Shown here one piece after another: positions 53,907 to 64,000 of a DNA stretch of 64,000 nucleotides. Each line of letters opens with the position of its first letter. Within the stretch, counting starts at the first letter, position 1. The stretch lies in the NCBI GenBank assembly GCA_024500155.1, contig CM044859.1, positions 43,880,003 through 43,944,002 on the forward strand, written 5' to 3'. The notes under the pieces are model-generated. The model saw nothing but the letters and a program-made list of their open reading frames with translations. It was not told where the DNA came from and searched no databases. Both the position numbers and the translations under genes were made by a program. The stretch is from Chenopodium formosanum (taxonomy: Eukaryota; Streptophyta; Magnoliopsida; Caryophyllales; Amaranthaceae).

Positions 53907-56865
53907 GAGATTGAGGGTGAAAAACCCAATGAGCCATTGAGTGTTGGAAAGGAAAAAAATGTTGAGGTTCCCAAGGAAAAAGAAGCCACCCCCTTGCCCC
54001 TAAATCGCCAACATAGAGAGGAGAAGCTACCCTTTCCACAACAATTTGTGAGAGCTAAACTTGATGCCCAATTTGGGAAGTTTTTGGAAGTCATTAAGAA
54101 TTTGCATATTTCCGTCCCTTTTGTTGATGCTATGAAGAAAATGCCCCACTATTCCAAATTTTTGAAACACCTTTTGAGTGGAAGAAGGGAGTGTGAGACG
54201 GTGAGTTTGACCGCCAATTATAGTGCAATTCTTACCAACAAACTTCTTACCGAATTGAAAGATCCCGGTAACTTTTCCATCCCTTGTTCTATCAATGGAA
54301 TTGAATTTGATAAATCCTTGTGTGATTTAGGAGCAAGGGTGAGTCTCATTCCCTATTCCGTTTACCAAAAGCTTAGTGTAGGAACCCTCTCCCCCACTAA
54401 CATTACTCTTCAACTAGCGGACCGTTCCGTTAAGTTCCCCATGGGAAAAGTTGAGGACATTCCCCTTATGGTAGGAAAGTTCACATTCCTCGTGGATTTC
54501 TTTGTGCTAGAGATGGATGAGGACGAGAGGATTCTTATAATTTTGGGTTGGCCATTTCTAGCAATTTCTAGAGCTATCATCGATGTGAAGGAGGGGAAGA
54601 TATCCTTGAAGATTGACAATGATTCTATTGAGTTTGATTTGAATAATGCCATGCAACAACCCTCCTCAAGTGGTGAATGCTTTATGCTAGATGTTCTTGA
54701 TAACGTTCTTAATGAATTTTCTCGCTCCCACTTGAATGCTACTAATGATCCTCTTGAAAGTGTTGTTGAATGAATCAAAGATAGGTACTCACAAAGAAGA
54801 CATACAATTCTATGAGGATTTGCTTGAGGAAAGCAAGAAGGAGTGCAAGGATGCGAGCATGGAAGAAGAGGCTCCTTACATTCATGACCTCATTCAAGTT
54901 GAAGAAAGATAAGAGAGCCCCAATGGTAAGGGAGAACCAAAGGTAGACTTGAAACCTCTACCTTTGGGCTTGAGGTATGCATTTCTTGGTCCCGATGAGT
55001 CTTTCCCCTTGATTGTAAATTCTAACCTAACGGAGGAGCAAACTTCCCTCTTGATCAATGTTTTGAGAAAACACAAGAAAGCTTTAGGTTATACCATTGA
55101 TAATATCAAAAGCTATTATTCCATCTTTATGTGTGCACAATATTGATCTAGAGGGAGATGCCAAACCCGTTAGGCAAACGCAAAGAAAGATTAACCTTTC
55201 CATGCAAGAGGTTGTGCGGAAGGAAGTGGCTAATCTTCTTGATGCGGGAATTATTTACCCAATTGCTCATAGTGATTGGATATCTCCCGTGAAAGTTGTG
55301 CCTAAAAAAGGGGGCATGACGGTAGTGAAAATTGATCATGATCAACTAGTACCAACTAAACTTGTTACCGGTTGGCGCATGTGTATTAACTATCGCCAAC
55401 TTAACACAAGTACATGCAAAGATCATTTTCCACTACCGTTCATTGATCAAATGTTTGAAAGGCTTACAAAGCATTCCTTCTAATGTTTCCTTGATGGTTA
55501 CTTGGGATTTTTCCAAATCCCGATTGACCCCAAGGATAAAGAGAAGACGACTTTCACATGCCCCTACGGTGCTTATGCGTATCGTAGGATGTCTTTCGGG
55601 CTTTGTAATGCCCCTGGAACATTCTAACGTTGCATGATGTCCAGTTTTAGTGATATGATTGAGGATGAGATATATGTCTTCATAGATAACTTCTCCGTTG
55701 GAGGAGCCACCTATGAAGATTGTCTATCTAATTTATCTCGTGGCTTAGAAAGGTGTGAGAGGGCTAACCTCGTGTTGAATTGGTAAAAGTGCCACTTTAT
55801 GGTGGAAAGTGGGATTGTTCTTGGGCACAAAATTTCCCATGCCGGCATTGAGGTTGATAGAGCCAAGGTTTAGGTCATTGAAACACTTCCTCCCCCCCAC
55901 CAACGTGAGGGAAGTGAAGTCTTTTCTTGGCCATTCCCGGCTCTATCGACGCTTTATAAAAGATTTTTCGATGATTGCTAAGTCTCTCATTCCCTATTGC
56001 AACAAGATAAGGAATTTGTTTTTAATGATGCTTGTCATAAGTCCTTTTGTAGGTTCAAAGAAGCCCTTTGCACCGCTCCTATTGTCCAAGGTCCGGATTG
56101 GTCTCTTCCATTTGAGCTCATGTGCGATGCAAGCGACGAGGCCATTGGATCGGTTCATGGACAACTAAAGGATGGGAAACTTCATGTCATACATTATTTG
56201 TTTAAAACTCTCAATGATGCCCAACGAAACTACATTTGAGAAGTTTAGAACCTACCTCATTGGTTTTAAGACAGTTGTGTATACCGACCACTCGGCTCTG
56301 AAATATTTGATAGGGAAGAAGGAAGCTAAACCAAGGTTGTTGAGATGGGTTTTATTTCTCCAAGACTTTGATTATGAAATGAGAGACAAGAAGGGAGCCG
56401 AGAATGTGGTGGCGGATCACCTTTTAACGTTGGGCGGTGCAAGGTTCAAGGATGATGGTTTTCCAATAGAGGATGCTCTAAGGGATGATGTGCTATATGT
56501 TCTTGAGGTGAAGTCGGCTCCATGGTATGCGGATATTGTGAAATATTTGGCTTGTGGTGCCATACCTCCGAATTTCACTTCACAACAACGTCGAAAGCTT
56601 AAGCATGAGGCAAAGAGATATATTTGGGATGATCTGATTTTGTTGAAGAGAGGGGTCGATGGTTTGTTTAGGAGATGCGTCCCCAATGACGAAGTTCAAA
56701 GTATTCTCCATATGTGTCACTCTTCTCCTTGTGGTGGGCATGTGAGCGCTCAAAAGACCGCCTCAAAGGTTCTTCAATCTATGCTCTTTTGGCCTTCTCT
56801 ATTCAAGGATGCTTGGATGTTAGTCAAGACTTGTGATAGATGTCAACGGATTGGGAATATTCATC
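53907..56865 (+). pseudogene. Athila-type protease, RT, RNase H and partial integrase
   Basis: Protease has the Athila-style CDLGA motif near 54321-54335. RT (55139-55960) has several stops, and its catalytic box reads FIDNF instead of FxDDF near 55679. RNase H begins at about 56118 (MCDASDEAIGS) but lost a middle piece at about 56240. The integrase zinc region is present (HMCHSSPCGGH and CDRCQ, 56708-56850). Coding similarity ends at about 56860 at a deletion junction. Confidence 0.8.
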
Positions 56866-57638
56866 TTCAATTAATGAGCAATCTCTAACTCTTTCTCTTT
56901 ACCTTTGTTTTTTATTTTGCTTATTTGCTTTGATTTTCCTTCTTTACTTATTGATCATGTTGATGCTTGTTGATTTGATGATTGATATTGTCTTCAATAT
57001 GATTTGTGAGTAGTCACTTAGCCAAAGGTGTGGGGATGGTGTAGTTGCTAATTGTTCATGCTTATAATGTTGGGATTATGTTAATGGTGATTAAAGTCTT
57101 TGCATGCTTGATATTCTTTGATCTTCTTGCAAGTGCACATTGTTAGTTGATTAAAGGTGAATCTTTGCTAACAAGGAACGGAGTTGACTTAGTTGAGATT
57201 CATTACTATCGATAGTTCTTTGATTGCACCTTCTAATATATGGTTCTAGTGTGGAAACATAGAGGCTATGTTAGGAGAAACCGATTAACCCCGGAAGGCG
57301 GTTAGATTGGGCTTTACTTCGATATTCATGCATGTTTAGTTTACCATTGATTTGCAACTTTGTTGTTGCATGATCAAGCGACATTTACATCTACCCATTT
57401 CCCTTGGTGCTTAGTTATATTAATTTTAATCCATTTCGTTCTAGTTTGATCTCTTAGTTATTCACACTTCTTGTTCCGAGATAGCTTAGACTCTAAGTAA
57501 GGAATGTGGTGTTTATGGATTTCTCCTTGTGGTTCGACCCCTCTACTTGCCCTATGATCGTAATAGGTTGAGTCGAGTGTTATAAATTGTATTTGACTTA
57601 GGTGAAGTTGTTTGACGACACAATTATTTCCTGTGTCA
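56860..57638 (+). repeat. partial 3' LTR of the Athila-like element
   Basis: It corresponds to 51108-51884 and is very similar. The first 700 bp of the LTR, including the palindrome array and TATA box, are gone. The junction lies in a short ATTCA-type similarity. Confidence 0.9.
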
Positions 57639-57643
57639 TGAGA

Positions 57644-59040
57644 CTCATAACTCGTGCGACTCAAAAATGCAAAAAAGCAAAAACTTTCCGTTATTTTCAT
57701 GGAGGGTACTGACTTTCTCTCGAAAAAGAAAGATGCAAAAAAGAAAGAAGCGAAGTTTTTTGAAGGTGCATGTGGAATGAGCTTAGTCAAATATTGTTTC
57801 TCACGGTACAAGGATTGTAACGTCTTAGACTATCCTAGTTGACTCGATAATGAAAGTATTTAGGTAACTAAGGCGCGGAGGCTAAGCACTTCATACTTCG
57901 ATGCAATGATGATTATGATTGATGAGTGATTTTGATATGACAATGCATGCTTAAACATTGTGTTATGATTGTGTTAATGATGTTGGGATCAAGCCCCCAT
58001 GTCTAGCTCGAAATGAATAGGGATGAGCATTGGAGATCCCTTGATATAACCATGATGTGTGAATGTGAATGTGAATGTGAATGCATGTTTATTACGGCCG
58101 CACCTCGATGTGAGGTTGCCTACGTATCCTTTAGGAATCAGACCGAACATAGCTCTAGCCGAACTTCGCACAAGTGTGTGTATACCTCAAAAGGTCTTTT
58201 TAAGGGTTATAATGTGGTAAGGCTAAAGGTTTTAGAAGAAAGGGATAAAGGCTCAAGACCCTAGATAAGCCCCCAAGGTGTGCAACCTTGATTTTGAATC
58301 TTTATATTTTTATGCTTGAGGCTTTCTACTCTTTTCCTTTTTTTTTATTTTTATTCTTTAGCATTTATTTGTATTTTTATGAGTGTGGGCAATCCCGATC
58401 ATGCGGTCTATCACTCACTTGGCATTCATGTTTCTCAGGCATGGTACCGAGCACTCGATAGGATACGCAATCTGAGACGTGTTCTTATCAAAGACATTTT
58501 CATATCAAAGACATTGGAACACTTGCCCTTCTGTACACTTTTATTTTTTTTTTGTTGCCTATTTATTTATTTTGATCTTTTGAAGACACTCAAGCTTTTT
58601 ATGAAATTGAAAATTGCATAAGTTACACACCATCCCATCCTAAGGTTAGGTAGATGTAGGTTGAAAAATGGAAGGTCTATCACTAGACGAGGCTCAAAGG
58701 GGTTTATAAAAAAAGGATTGCATATTTGAACGGTGAAAGGTAATATGATGTGCCTACAAGGGGTGCCTCAAATCATTGGTATACCTTGTGCTTAATTCGA
58801 CATGGAAATTTTTTTTTATTTTTTTTTTGTGCAATGCGATGCAATAATCATATGTAAGAAAATAAATGCTCATTTTATTTAAAAAGGAAAAAAAGAAAGA
58901 ATCTACAAAATTAATCTAAGGAGAAAGAAAAGTGCCTATGCTAGACTTATTGGGGAAAGGAAAAAATGAAAAAGAAATAGAAAAAATTGTCATGAAATCT
59001 TGTCGTTGAAGCTTGCGTCTTGTCCCTTGGCTTATCATCA
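57644..59040 (-). other. body 2 sequence from post-gag to 3' spacer, pol deleted
   Basis: No gene is supported. 58095-58156 is the conserved post-pol block (GGATACGTAGGCAACCTC on the minus strand). 57700-57760 matches the spacer at 7818 in body 1. A (TGTGAA)n run lies at 58055-58080. The rest is AT-rich and unremarkable. Confidence 0.6.
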
Positions 59041-61072
59041 CTTGGTGTTCTTACCGACTGGAGGTATTGGAAGCCCGTTATTGTCGATCAATTATTGGAT
59101 TGCTTCCTTTAGCTTCCAACAACTCTCATTAGTATGATCCCTACCTTGATAGTACTTGCAGCGTACATTTGGGTTCCAACTAGGAAATCTCTTCTCAAGC
59201 GGGGGATCTTGAATAGGTCCAATAGGAGTAATGAGTCCCTTTGCATGGAGTCGATCGAAAGCGTCATCGTAGCTAATTCCAATAGGGGTGAAATCCTTTC
59301 TTAGTTGTTTTCGAAATCCTCGATTATCCATGGCTAAGATTTCATTAAGGTCGAAAGTACAACCACTGTTACTAGAGTAGGTGTTTTCGGAAGGAGAAGG
59401 ATAGTCTTTCTTCTTTCCTTTACGGCCACTGTTACTATCATTACTAATCTTGGCCTTCTTGTCGCACGGAGGAACATGAAGGAGATTTGAATCAATGAGG
59501 TCTTGAACACGATCCTTGAGGGCGAGACACATTTCGGTAGTATGACCACGACCTCTGTGGTATCGGCAATAAGATTTTGGATCCCAATTGGGATACCGTT
59601 TTTCAGGCGAAGGGTCTTGACTGGGACCAATGGGGTAGATGAGACCTTGATCGTGAAGACAGTCAAAAGCTTCATTATAAGTCATCCCTATTGGTGTGTA
59701 TTCTTCAATGGTCCGTTTTGCCCGTGGCTTAGGAGCATTAAGTTCCTCATTAAATCCTTGGCGAGAATTTTGTTCGATAACCATCACCCGACTTGCTAGT
59801 CCTTCTACCACATTCAAGAGCATGGCAACGACATCTTGCAGTTTTCGAACGTCCTCTTTTAGACTTGACGAGTCTTCCCTGGTATTATCTAAGTCAAGAC
59901 TTTCATCCTCCTCGATCATGGTTACTTCATCAAGAGAGGTTATATAAGCTGTCTCGATCATGGGCTCACCTACAGGTGTGATAAGAAATGATGGATCCAA
60001 GGATGTTTGATCTTCTTCGATGGCCAGAATCTAGGAAGTTTTATTGTCATCAATCAGATCATGAATACCTTCTTTGAGTTTCCAACACTCCTCAGTATCG
60101 TGACCCTTTCCTTGGTGATATTTGCAATGCTTATTAGGATCCCATTTAGGTGGCCTGGCTTCTCGAACTGGATCTTTGATGGGCCCTATGGGCATTACTA
60201 GCCCTTTGTGATGTAGCTTCTCAAAAGTTGTTTCATAACTCATACCAAGTGGAGTGAACACTCTTTTCGACCTTTGGATTCGTGATTTAGAGGTATTCGT
60301 AGCATTTACTTCATTATTGGGAGAGGAAGAAGAAGGATGGTCGTTCTTCTTTCCTCTCGCACTATTATCTTTCAGAAGGTCATATAATCTTCAATGTCAA
60401 TGCCTATATTATACACAGCCTTAAAAGTATTCAAGTTGTGTTGGTATTTTAAGTGCTTTGAATACTTCCCTTGGAGATTCTTGATAAACATCCTCACAGA
60501 TTCTTTTTCGGTAGGAACCTTAACCATGTTAGCGGAAGTTTCCTTCCATTTGTTGAAGAAAGAAGTGAACCCTTCATTTTTTTTTTGTTTTAACATCTCA
60601 AGTTGTCTGTGGTCAGTTTCGTCTTGAATGTTGCACTTATATCTATCTATGAAAGTGTTTTTTATCGACTCCCAAGAAGAGGTTTTCTCTTTGTCAATGG
60701 AAAAGAGCCATTGTTGAAAAACAATCTCAAGGGATAAAGAAACAAAGAATAAAAGACTTTCTAGTCAATCCCCTTAATGTTCATTATAGTTTCAAAAGCT
60801 CTTAGATGAAAGTAAGGGTTATATGTTGCCTTGAATTTCGGGATTTCGTTGGCGTTGAACATATGCAGAAGAAGTTCCTTGTCCAGCGAGACCCCTTGTG
60901 AACTAATGCCCTGAAATTTATAGTCACTAGATAGCTTGCTCAAGATTTCTTGCATAAGGTTCATTTCTTGTTGCTTCACAGGGTCATCAATTTTGAGGGT
61001 TAAAGCCTTTAACGCCTCAATCACGTCAATCAATTGACTCTTAACTTCATTGACTTTTTCTTGAGTTGCCAT
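59041..61072 (-). pseudogene. gag with three zinc-knuckle modules, old Tat body 2
   Basis: It starts MATQEKVNEVKSQL at 61072, aligned with the intact Gag. The core domain has frame breaks near 60760 and 60370-60660. Three copies of a module (F/YTPxGMxY... RLHxKGL... zinc knuckle ... LKxxIxDLID) follow at 60261-60031, 59703-59500 and 59295-59070. Knuckles read CKYHQGKGHDTEEC, CRYHRGRGHTTEMC and CKYYQGRDHTNESC; the third lost one His. The intact Gag has one module. Stops at about 60030 and 59092 interrupt the frame. Confidence 0.85.
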
Positions 61073-62659
61073 TATCTTTTTAGCTTTCCTCTTTTGACGA
61101 ATAAAAAAGTAAGACTTGAATAAAGAGGTTGTCCTTGATTAATCGCCCTTCTCTCCTCGACCAAGTACTGTGGAAAAGAAAATCAGGGATATTCATTGTT
61201 AATTATTTGACTCAAATGCTATTCAACATGTAATGGATAGAGGAAGTGAAGAAAGATGATGTAGATGGAGGGATATGAAGAAATTAGGAATATAATGTAC
61301 CCCCAACTCGAACGACGGAAAAACCTGACTCATGCATGAACCTAAGACATAGTCATGGTCACATATACTCAAAGTATGTGCTAAGACTAGTGAGTGTAGG
61401 TGACATATTAAGACTCGTGTCATGACCATGTGGCTAGACTATGTGACTGGACTTAACTAATGACTTAACAAGGTATAATTAACACACAAAATCAACCGAA
61501 ACGACAAGACAGGCGCCGCACTATATAGTGTACCGCCAGATGATAGAGCTGTCGCCAGGCGCTACACTCCACAGAGTGGCGTTGCAGTCCAAATCTCGGC
61601 GCCAGTGCTAGAACGTTGATTTGGAGCTGATTTCGGTGTTATTACTTTACAGGGTATGCCTAAAGTCGTACTAAGTAAACTCTGATTACATTATTAGACT
61701 CTAATTACAAAAATTAATTAATTAATTAGTTAAGAGAAGTTCTTTTAGTCATTAATTTATTTAATCTTAGCACAAGTCAAACAAACAGTTAGGAGAAACA
61801 CATAGAGTATGCACAACAAATAATGCACAATTAGTCAAGTAGGCACAATATGATGCCTGAAAAGATTCCTCAAGGAAGCTCGGCGAACAACAACCTAACC
61901 ATCGCTCTAGTTCTCTAAATTTTGGGATATGGGTTATTCAAAGAGGTTCCATGGTTAATTGTCCGGATGTACCGTGCGGAAGCCTAACCGTGAAAGGTTG
62001 GCGCGAGTGGATGGGACACCGCGAGTTAAAAAACTCGCTTCCATGGTTTGGTGAATTTGACATTCTCGGATGTACCCTTTGTTTCTCAGAGCGTTCAATC
62101 AGGTAGATGGAGCATGAATTCTCAGAGGGTTATGTCCACACGTAGAACACATATGGCTTTCAGAAAAGTGAGGAAAACTCAATCAGAAAGTAGGATCAAG
62201 AAAATAGTGCTAAAAGCTAGTCGAAATCTGAACGCATATTTCTGGATCGGTATTGGAAGAACTTGGCGCCAGCAAACAGAGGCTGGAGCAAGCTTTTGGC
62301 TTTAGCGCCCGGCGACAGAGACTGTCGTCCGGCGCTAAACTCAAAATACTAGCGCTAATCTTTGTTCACTGACGCTAGTTCCTACATGCCTCAGCATCTT
62401 TCTATGCTCGATAAAATTTTCCAGTTTTGCGCAGTGTTATTTCGATTCTAGTTGTGAAAGATATTCCTGAAATTACCTATGTGTAAAAATCCTATGTTTT
62501 AACTTATTACGGATGGTCTTTCTAATGAGATATTTTTTATGCATATGACAATAATGTTAATCAAAATTACGCACATGAAATACTTAGAACTTTTCGAGTC
62601 TCATCCACTCATTCTAAATCATTGCCGAAATAAATTTCAGGAATTAAAATAGAAATCCT
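61073..62659 (-). other. 5' leader of old Tat body 2 with two palindrome arrays
   Basis: Palindrome-like copies such as GTCGCCAGGCGCT have centres near 61520, 61538, 61557 and 61576 (second block, gag-proximal) and near 62271, 62310, 62330 and 62351 (first block, PBS-proximal). Two blocks in the leader is also the arrangement in the 18.6-kb element. Otherwise non-coding. Confidence 0.65.
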
Positions 62660-62680
62660 TCCCATTGGAGACGTCAAAAA
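62660..62680 (-). promoter_or_regulatory. decayed primer-binding site
   Basis: The minus strand reads TTTTGACGTCTCCAATGGGA directly after the LTR end, recognisably the Tat site TTTGGCGACTCCACTGGGGA with several changes. Confidence 0.7.
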
Positions 62681-62682
62681 AT

Positions 62683-64000
62683 TGTAGGGAATATTTCAAT
62701 CGTTATCCCTAAGCTTGAACCCCACTGTGATCATACACTAAAGTACGGTGGCGTCGAAATGGAAAGAAGATAGAGCAAAAGAGTCGCCAACAAGTTTTAG
62801 GAACTTGTAAACCGTTCACGAGGTGAAGGTTAAACCCCTTAACGATCCAGGAGATCGTCAACTCCAATAGATCTGGAACCATGATTGGTAGTTCGGGGAT
62901 GAAGGAACAAATCATACCTAAAAGAGATTGAACCTGCCCTTATAATAGCCCTCTACTTTATTCTGATCGTATTCTTGTGCGCTTTCTGACTAACATGCAA
63001 TCAATAGGTTTAACTTTAAACCTTTTTATCTCTATGTTGGTTGAATATTAATGCACAAATAAACTATTATTGACGATCACTTGAATTATAATCATATTAA
63101 CCCTAAACAAGATTATTAATTATCTTATTAAGAGTGATTACAACTACCAATTCCCTTTAAACATGCATAAAAGGTGTGATCAAGCAATAAAAATAAATAT
63201 AATCAAGCAACATAATAATCATAACAATTAATCATCATCAAAACAATAATATGCATAATCATGTTCATGTTAAAAATAAAGCATAATAATAGCAAGATCC
63301 TAGGCATGATACTTACAATAAAAATCAATAAAAATCCTAGCATGTCACTAAACAATAAAAATCAAATATTTAGCTCTAACATGATACTTACAATCATAAA
63401 TATTAGGAAGAAAATAAAAGGCATCATACTTTTAATCATACTTTATATTAGCATTTTTTAGTTGTTACCCTAAACATGATACTAGGAAGATCAAAACACC
63501 CTAACATGACGCTAGGAATCATAATAACAAACTAAGAAGGATTTCTATATAATAATAACAATGAAACCAATTAGAACACTTACTTGGATGCCTCGTACCT
63601 ATTTTTAATAACAATATACACACGTTAGTAACTTCAAGGAAAATAATAAACAACAATTAAATTAAGTACTAACTGAAATAGAGATTACGGACCAAACCCT
63701 CAAAAATTAAAACCTTTCATGTTTAGGGAAAAGGCAACTTCGAACAATGCAAGGTTTGTCTAGTGCTAATGTATGAGGAATTTTCTTTGTAAAAGGCAAG
63801 GCTAGAAAGAGGGAGAGAATCAAGAAATTCTTGATGAGAGTTGATGAATAGAGAGAATTGGTGAATGAAAACGGAGTTTTTAAAAGGCTTTGTATAGAGA
63901 AAATCAACCAAAAAGATAGAAAATCAAAACAGAATTCTGACGCGCAAAAACCAGGCTAGCGCCAGACGCTGACATTAGCGCCAGGCGCTAACGCTAGCGC
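62683..64000 (-). repeat. 5' LTR of old Tat body 2 (runs off the window)
   Basis: It matches 46827-48130 of the shared LTR with one copy of the 265-bp end segment. The palindrome array begins at 63959 and 63978 and continues past the edge, again at 19-bp steps. The TATA box is weakened to CTATACA (near 63897). Confidence 0.85.

Larger units (their letters stand above)
50413..57638 (+). mobile_element. Athila-like Ty3 element, internally deleted
   Basis: 5' LTR 50413-51884 (TGATGAGTGG...CTGTCA), PBS TGGCGCCGTTGCTGGGGA at 51888-51905 (an aspartate-tRNA-type site common in Athila), gag-pol remnants, then a jump at about 56860 into the 3' part of the LTR, ending at 57638. Flanks tgtga (50408-50412) and tgaga (57639-57643) match at four of five bases. 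The integrase core, 3' region and first half of the 3' LTR are missing. Confidence 0.85.
46562..64000 (-). mobile_element. old Tat-type element, body 2 of the tandem array (pol-less)
   Basis: Minus-strand order: 5' LTR (from beyond the window to 62683), PBS relic, leader with two palindrome arrays, gag (61072-59041), a post-pol block (58156-58095), the spacer near 57700, the nested Athila-like element, palindrome array, tandem repeats, purine tract and the shared LTR. No protease, RT, RNase H, integrase, DUF7745 or PMD sequence remains, though the non-coding parts flanking them do. Confidence 0.8.

Overview
This window is heterochromatin-like plant DNA built almost entirely from nested LTR retrotransposons. 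An angiosperm, probably a eudicot, is indicated by Tat- and Athila-type Ty3/gypsy elements, tRNA primer-binding sites, captured plant-specific PMD and DUF7745-like genes with GT-AG introns, and AT-rich intergenic DNA. I see no host housekeeping gene, rRNA or tRNA gene. The species cannot be named from this sequence.

Layout: (1) 1-3175 (+) is the 3' end of an Athila-like element, cut off 17 bp into its 3' LTR. (2) From 3175 to beyond 64000 (-) runs a degenerate tandem array of an old Tat-type family with the order LTR-body-LTR-body-LTR: truncated 3' LTR at 3175-3539, shared LTR at 46562-48754, 5' LTR from 62683. Body 1 still shows gag, protease, RT, RNase H and integrase fragments plus two captured antisense genes. 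Body 2 keeps gag but has lost pol and both captured genes. (3) Four younger elements are nested in the array: a solo Athila-like LTR (9745-11294, TSD ttgct); a nearly intact 18.6-kb Tat element (11677-30316, TSD attgg); a 9.2-kb element with a copia-like polypurine tract and no recognisable genes (33157-42323, minus strand); and a deleted Athila-like element (50413-57638).

The 18.6-kb element is the centrepiece. Its LTRs differ at only about a dozen sites in 1.68 kb. It has a 2120-codon gag-pol frame with two RNase H domains, and behind pol two intron-containing genes on the opposite strand: a two-exon DUF7745-like gene and a six-exon PMD gene. The same pair, in the same order and with matching introns, survives as pseudogenes in body 1.

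The most unusual signal is a set of phased palindrome arrays. In the young element an 11-bp palindrome (CCGTGWCACGG or CCGTCWGACGG) recurs at almost exact 20-bp steps. Arrays lie in the LTR upstream of the TATA box, twice in the 5' leader, after pol, in the DUF7745 intron, and upstream of both antisense genes. The old Tat family has arrays at most of the same places, but with a different palindrome (GCGCCWGGCGC-like) at 19-20-bp steps. The Athila-like LTRs carry still other private motifs at about 21-bp steps at the equivalent promoter position. Position and phasing are kept while motif sequence is replaced. This suggests a fast-evolving, element-specific DNA-recognition system, perhaps comparable in logic to the VANC anti-silencing motifs of Arabidopsis VANDAL transposons; that last step is a hypothesis.
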